In this document: piece by piece, positions 61,319 through 64,000 of the stretch
Position numbering within the stretch: position 1 is the stretch's first letter
How the letters are laid out: each line of letters begins with the position of its first letter
Source of the DNA: Zygnema cylindricum
Lineage: Eukaryota > Streptophyta > Zygnematophyceae > Zygnematales > Zygnemataceae
Reading direction: 5' to 3'
Assembly: GCA_037447655.1 (NCBI GenBank)
Contig: JBBHKE010001764.1
Location: 432,737 to 496,736 of the forward strand
Length of the DNA: 64,000 nt
Program-made: the position numbers and the translations under genes
The notes under the pieces: generated by a model
Seen by the model: only the letters and a program-made list of their open reading frames with translations
Databases searched by the model: none
What the model was told of the DNA's origin: nothing

Positions 61319-64000
61319 CTCCCCTTATTTTCTAGTCTAATTTTAATTTTTCTTTCAACCCGCATTTTTCTCGACAATATTTTAGTTTAGGAGAGGGCAC
61401 ACGTTTGGTCATCATGTCAGCCACCATTTCTTCATCAGATGTATACACAAGATTTACAATTTTATTTTCAACTTTTTCTCTTATGAAGCTTAATCTTATG
61501 TCCATATGTTTTTCTTTGAAATGGTGTTTTGGATTGGCTGCAATTGCAATTGCAGCTTGATTATCGCAAAAGATTTCATGCACTCCCTCCTTCATAAATC
61601 CCAATTCTTGTAACAATGATTTTACCCACATTAGTTCTTTTACAGCAGAACAAGACGCCATATACTCAGCCTCCATAGTAGACTGAGCAACCACCTTTTG
61701 TTGCTTACTGCTCTAACAGCAGCACCTTCCCCCACAAACTCTGAAGCTGGAATGGATGGAAGTCTTGGATTTCTTCTCACTGTCTCATCGGCTCCCCTGT
61801 CCATGGAAACCGGTTCTTGTCCCGCTTCTTCTATCTCCTCGAAGTCCATAGGAGTATGTGAGGTTTTCGGTGAGTCTTTTGTATCTTAGATCTCCCCTGA
61901 ATCTGTAATCACGCTTTCACTCATGTCCCTTTCGGGAACGACCAAGTTCTCCTCACTTTCGGACTCAAATCAGATCCTTATCTTCTTTGTATATTTGAAG
62001 GGGTCAAATGACTTCCCTTCATCCATGACAACTAAGTGATTGACCAGAATGATATCTTTCTTTGCTAAGTCATAGACTCTATATCCCTTAACATCCTCAT
62101 CATATCCCACAAAGTATCCATGTTTTCCCTTAGCATCTAGTTTCTAGTTTTTCCTATCCGTGTCAAGACTGTAAACTTGGCAACCAAATACTTTAAGGTG
62201 TGAGATATCTGGTTTCCTTCCAACCCATATCTTTTAAGGTGTCACTCCCTTTACAGCTGAGGTAAGGACTCTATTCTTGATGTAGTTGGCACAGTTCATT
62301 GCTTCTGCCCAAAATCTCTTTCTTATTTTCTTGTCAGCCAACATACTGCGTACACTATCTCCTAGTGTTCGATTCAGCCTCTCAGCTATCCCATTTTGTT
62401 CCGCGTTATATGGTACAGTTTTCTGGTGCTGCACTCCCTCATCTCTCAGATATTCCTCAAACTCGTTAGAGGTATATTCCCCCCCATTATCACTCATTAT
62501 CCTCTTAATGGGGGTTTCATGCAACTTTTCACTCCAAGCTTTATATTCTTTGAAGTAAGTTGATGCTTCAGATTTTGTTTTCACAAAGTAGACTCTAGAG
62601 TATCTAGACCAGTCATCAGTTACTGTCATCATAAACCTCTTTCCTCCAACCAAAGGTACTTTTCCAGGTCCCCAAATATCTGTGTGGACCAAATCTAACA
62701 CACTCTCACCTCTATATATCGTGGCTTTGGGAAAGGGAAGTTTATGAGCCTTACCTTGAGCACAACCACTACAACCATCCATCATTTCATTATCCCCAAA
62801 CTGAATGCCATCTACTACCCCAACTTTTTTCATTTCCCTTAACCTATCAAAATGCACATGCCCCAACCGCTTATGCCAAATCATCATCTTAGGAACACCA
62901 ACATAGTAAGCATTCTTCTTTTCATTACTCAGATTAAGCCTAAACATTCCTTGGCTACCCTTATCTGCTGTGAAGTAAATTTCATCCCCATACTTAGCTG
63001 TAAAGACTCCCTTTCTAGTTAAGGTATCAAACTCATTGTCATCTAACACAGACGTAGAGACAAGATTTTTACTCAGCTAAGGAATGTAAAGTACATCTGA
63101 GAATGTAAGTATAGAAGTCTTACCCTCCACTAAGACTATCAAATCTACTGATCCCACAAGATCTGTAGTAACCACCCTCCCATCCCCATACTCTATCTCT
63201 ACGGTAGGAATTTTTCTTAACTTAGTGAAGAGTTCTTTATCACGACACATATGCATGGATGCACCTGAGTCGATGATCCATCCTTCCTGTGGAGCTTCCC
63301 AGATTGCTCCAAGGGCACACTTCTGCCTCCGAGGAATCTCCTTCTCCTCCAGACTCTCGTAAAGAAGAATCTCCCCATCCTCCTCAGAGGACTCATCCTC
63401 GGTTTCTCCTGACACTTTTGTAACCACAAGTGCCTTTTTCTTCCCTCCGGAAGACCCCCTCCACGGTTCTCTTGGAGCCTCAGCTCTGATAGCTTGACAC
63501 AATCTGCGATAAAGTGTCCCTACTTTTTGCAATAATGACAAAGACCCTTTGGGGGCCTCTGTCCTCTAGAATGATCTTTTTCCCCTCTATAAGGTTTCTT
63601 CGGGTCCTTCCCCCATCGGTCCCCTCTTGCTGCTAGAGCTTGAATGCTCTTTCCTCCTCTCCTAATCTCCATTGTGTTTTCCTGCACAAGTATCATCATG
63701 ACTACTGTGTTCCATTTCCATGAACTATCAGGCAATCCCTGTACTCGGTACACTATGTTTTCGAACTCATCTGGTAATTTCATGATAAGGGTGTTAACTT
63801 TCATTTTCATTGTACTTGTCCACCCGGCACTTTCCATTTCCATATACAAAGGAGAAAGATCATTACAGTAATCTTACATCTTTCTCCTTTGTAAGTGTAA
63901 CTCAATAGCTTTTGCTCAGCCAACTGGAGCTCCTGAATAGTTCCAGCTCTATAAATCTCCACCACACTCTCCCACAACTCCTCGGCCTTGTAAATGTGAA
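61319..64000 (-). mobile_element. Ty1/copia element 2, RT-deleted, runs off window
   Basis: Reading on the minus strand from the window edge: gag (64000-63520) with a zinc knuckle CHYCKK-stop-GHFIADC; protease WIIDSGASMHMC (63300); GAG-pre-integrase MIWHKRLGHVHFDRL with CSGCAQGKAHKL; integrase core VHTDIWGPG, SDNGGEYTS and NGIAERLNRTLGD (63049-62234); the degraded integrase tail and hinge; then directly RNase H VVAQSTMEAEYMASC, DNQAAI and ADMMTK (61694-61332). The whole reverse transcriptase is missing. Several stops break the frame. It cannot be autonomous. The 5' part lies beyond the window. Confidence 0.9.

Noticed and set aside
1-64000. CRISPR arrays, operons or prokaryotic signals
   Set aside because: Repeats lack regular unique spacers and genes are spliced; the window is eukaryotic.

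Overview
The window is nuclear DNA from a eukaryote of the green lineage, most likely a streptophyte (a charophyte alga or another early-diverging plant; species not determinable here). Evidence: intron-rich genes with GT-AG splice sites, and three genes that reconstruct in frame and belong to families I associate with plants: an ALIS/CDC50 flippase subunit, an Agenet (Tudor-like) protein, and a PP2C-protein kinase fusion resembling Arabidopsis At3g63340. Two Ty1/copia elements and several families of cut-and-paste DNA elements are also present. There is nothing prokaryotic.

Layout. 1-2.6 kb: AT-rich spacer with an 11-bp minisatellite. 2.67-5.55 kb (-): two-exon orphan gene with a poly-proline run, preceded at 5.57-5.77 kb by eight TGACGTGGCA-type boxes. 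5.9-7.7 kb: transposon debris. 7.74-12.0 kb (+): ALIS/CDC50 gene, eight exons. 14.83-20.02 kb (-): Agenet-domain gene, five exons recovered. 20.7-21.8 kb: diverged triplicated non-coding repeat. 22.2-29.8 kb: nested DNA transposons (Harbinger-like, hAT-like, mariner/Stowaway-like). 30.13-44.78 kb (+): 17-exon gene for a 1556-residue PP2C-kinase protein with a terminal C2H2 finger. 45.8-47.7 kb (-): traces of an unrecognised gene ending in a transmembrane tail. 47.9-50.4 kb: second nest of DNA elements. 50.4-56.3 kb: T-rich spacer and a long diverged inverted repeat. 56.3-60.3 kb and about 60.3-64 kb (-): two decayed copia elements, the second running off the window.

The host genes share no obvious pathway: phospholipid flippase support, chromatin or RNA reading, and reversible phosphorylation. 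The least expected structure is the transposon stratigraphy. Four copies of one Harbinger-like element shrink to a common core of about 690-720 bp once their nested insertions are removed. One of them holds a hAT element that itself holds another hAT element, each with perfect 8-bp target duplications. All gene models come from reading splice sites and frames by eye; no alignment or expression data were available.
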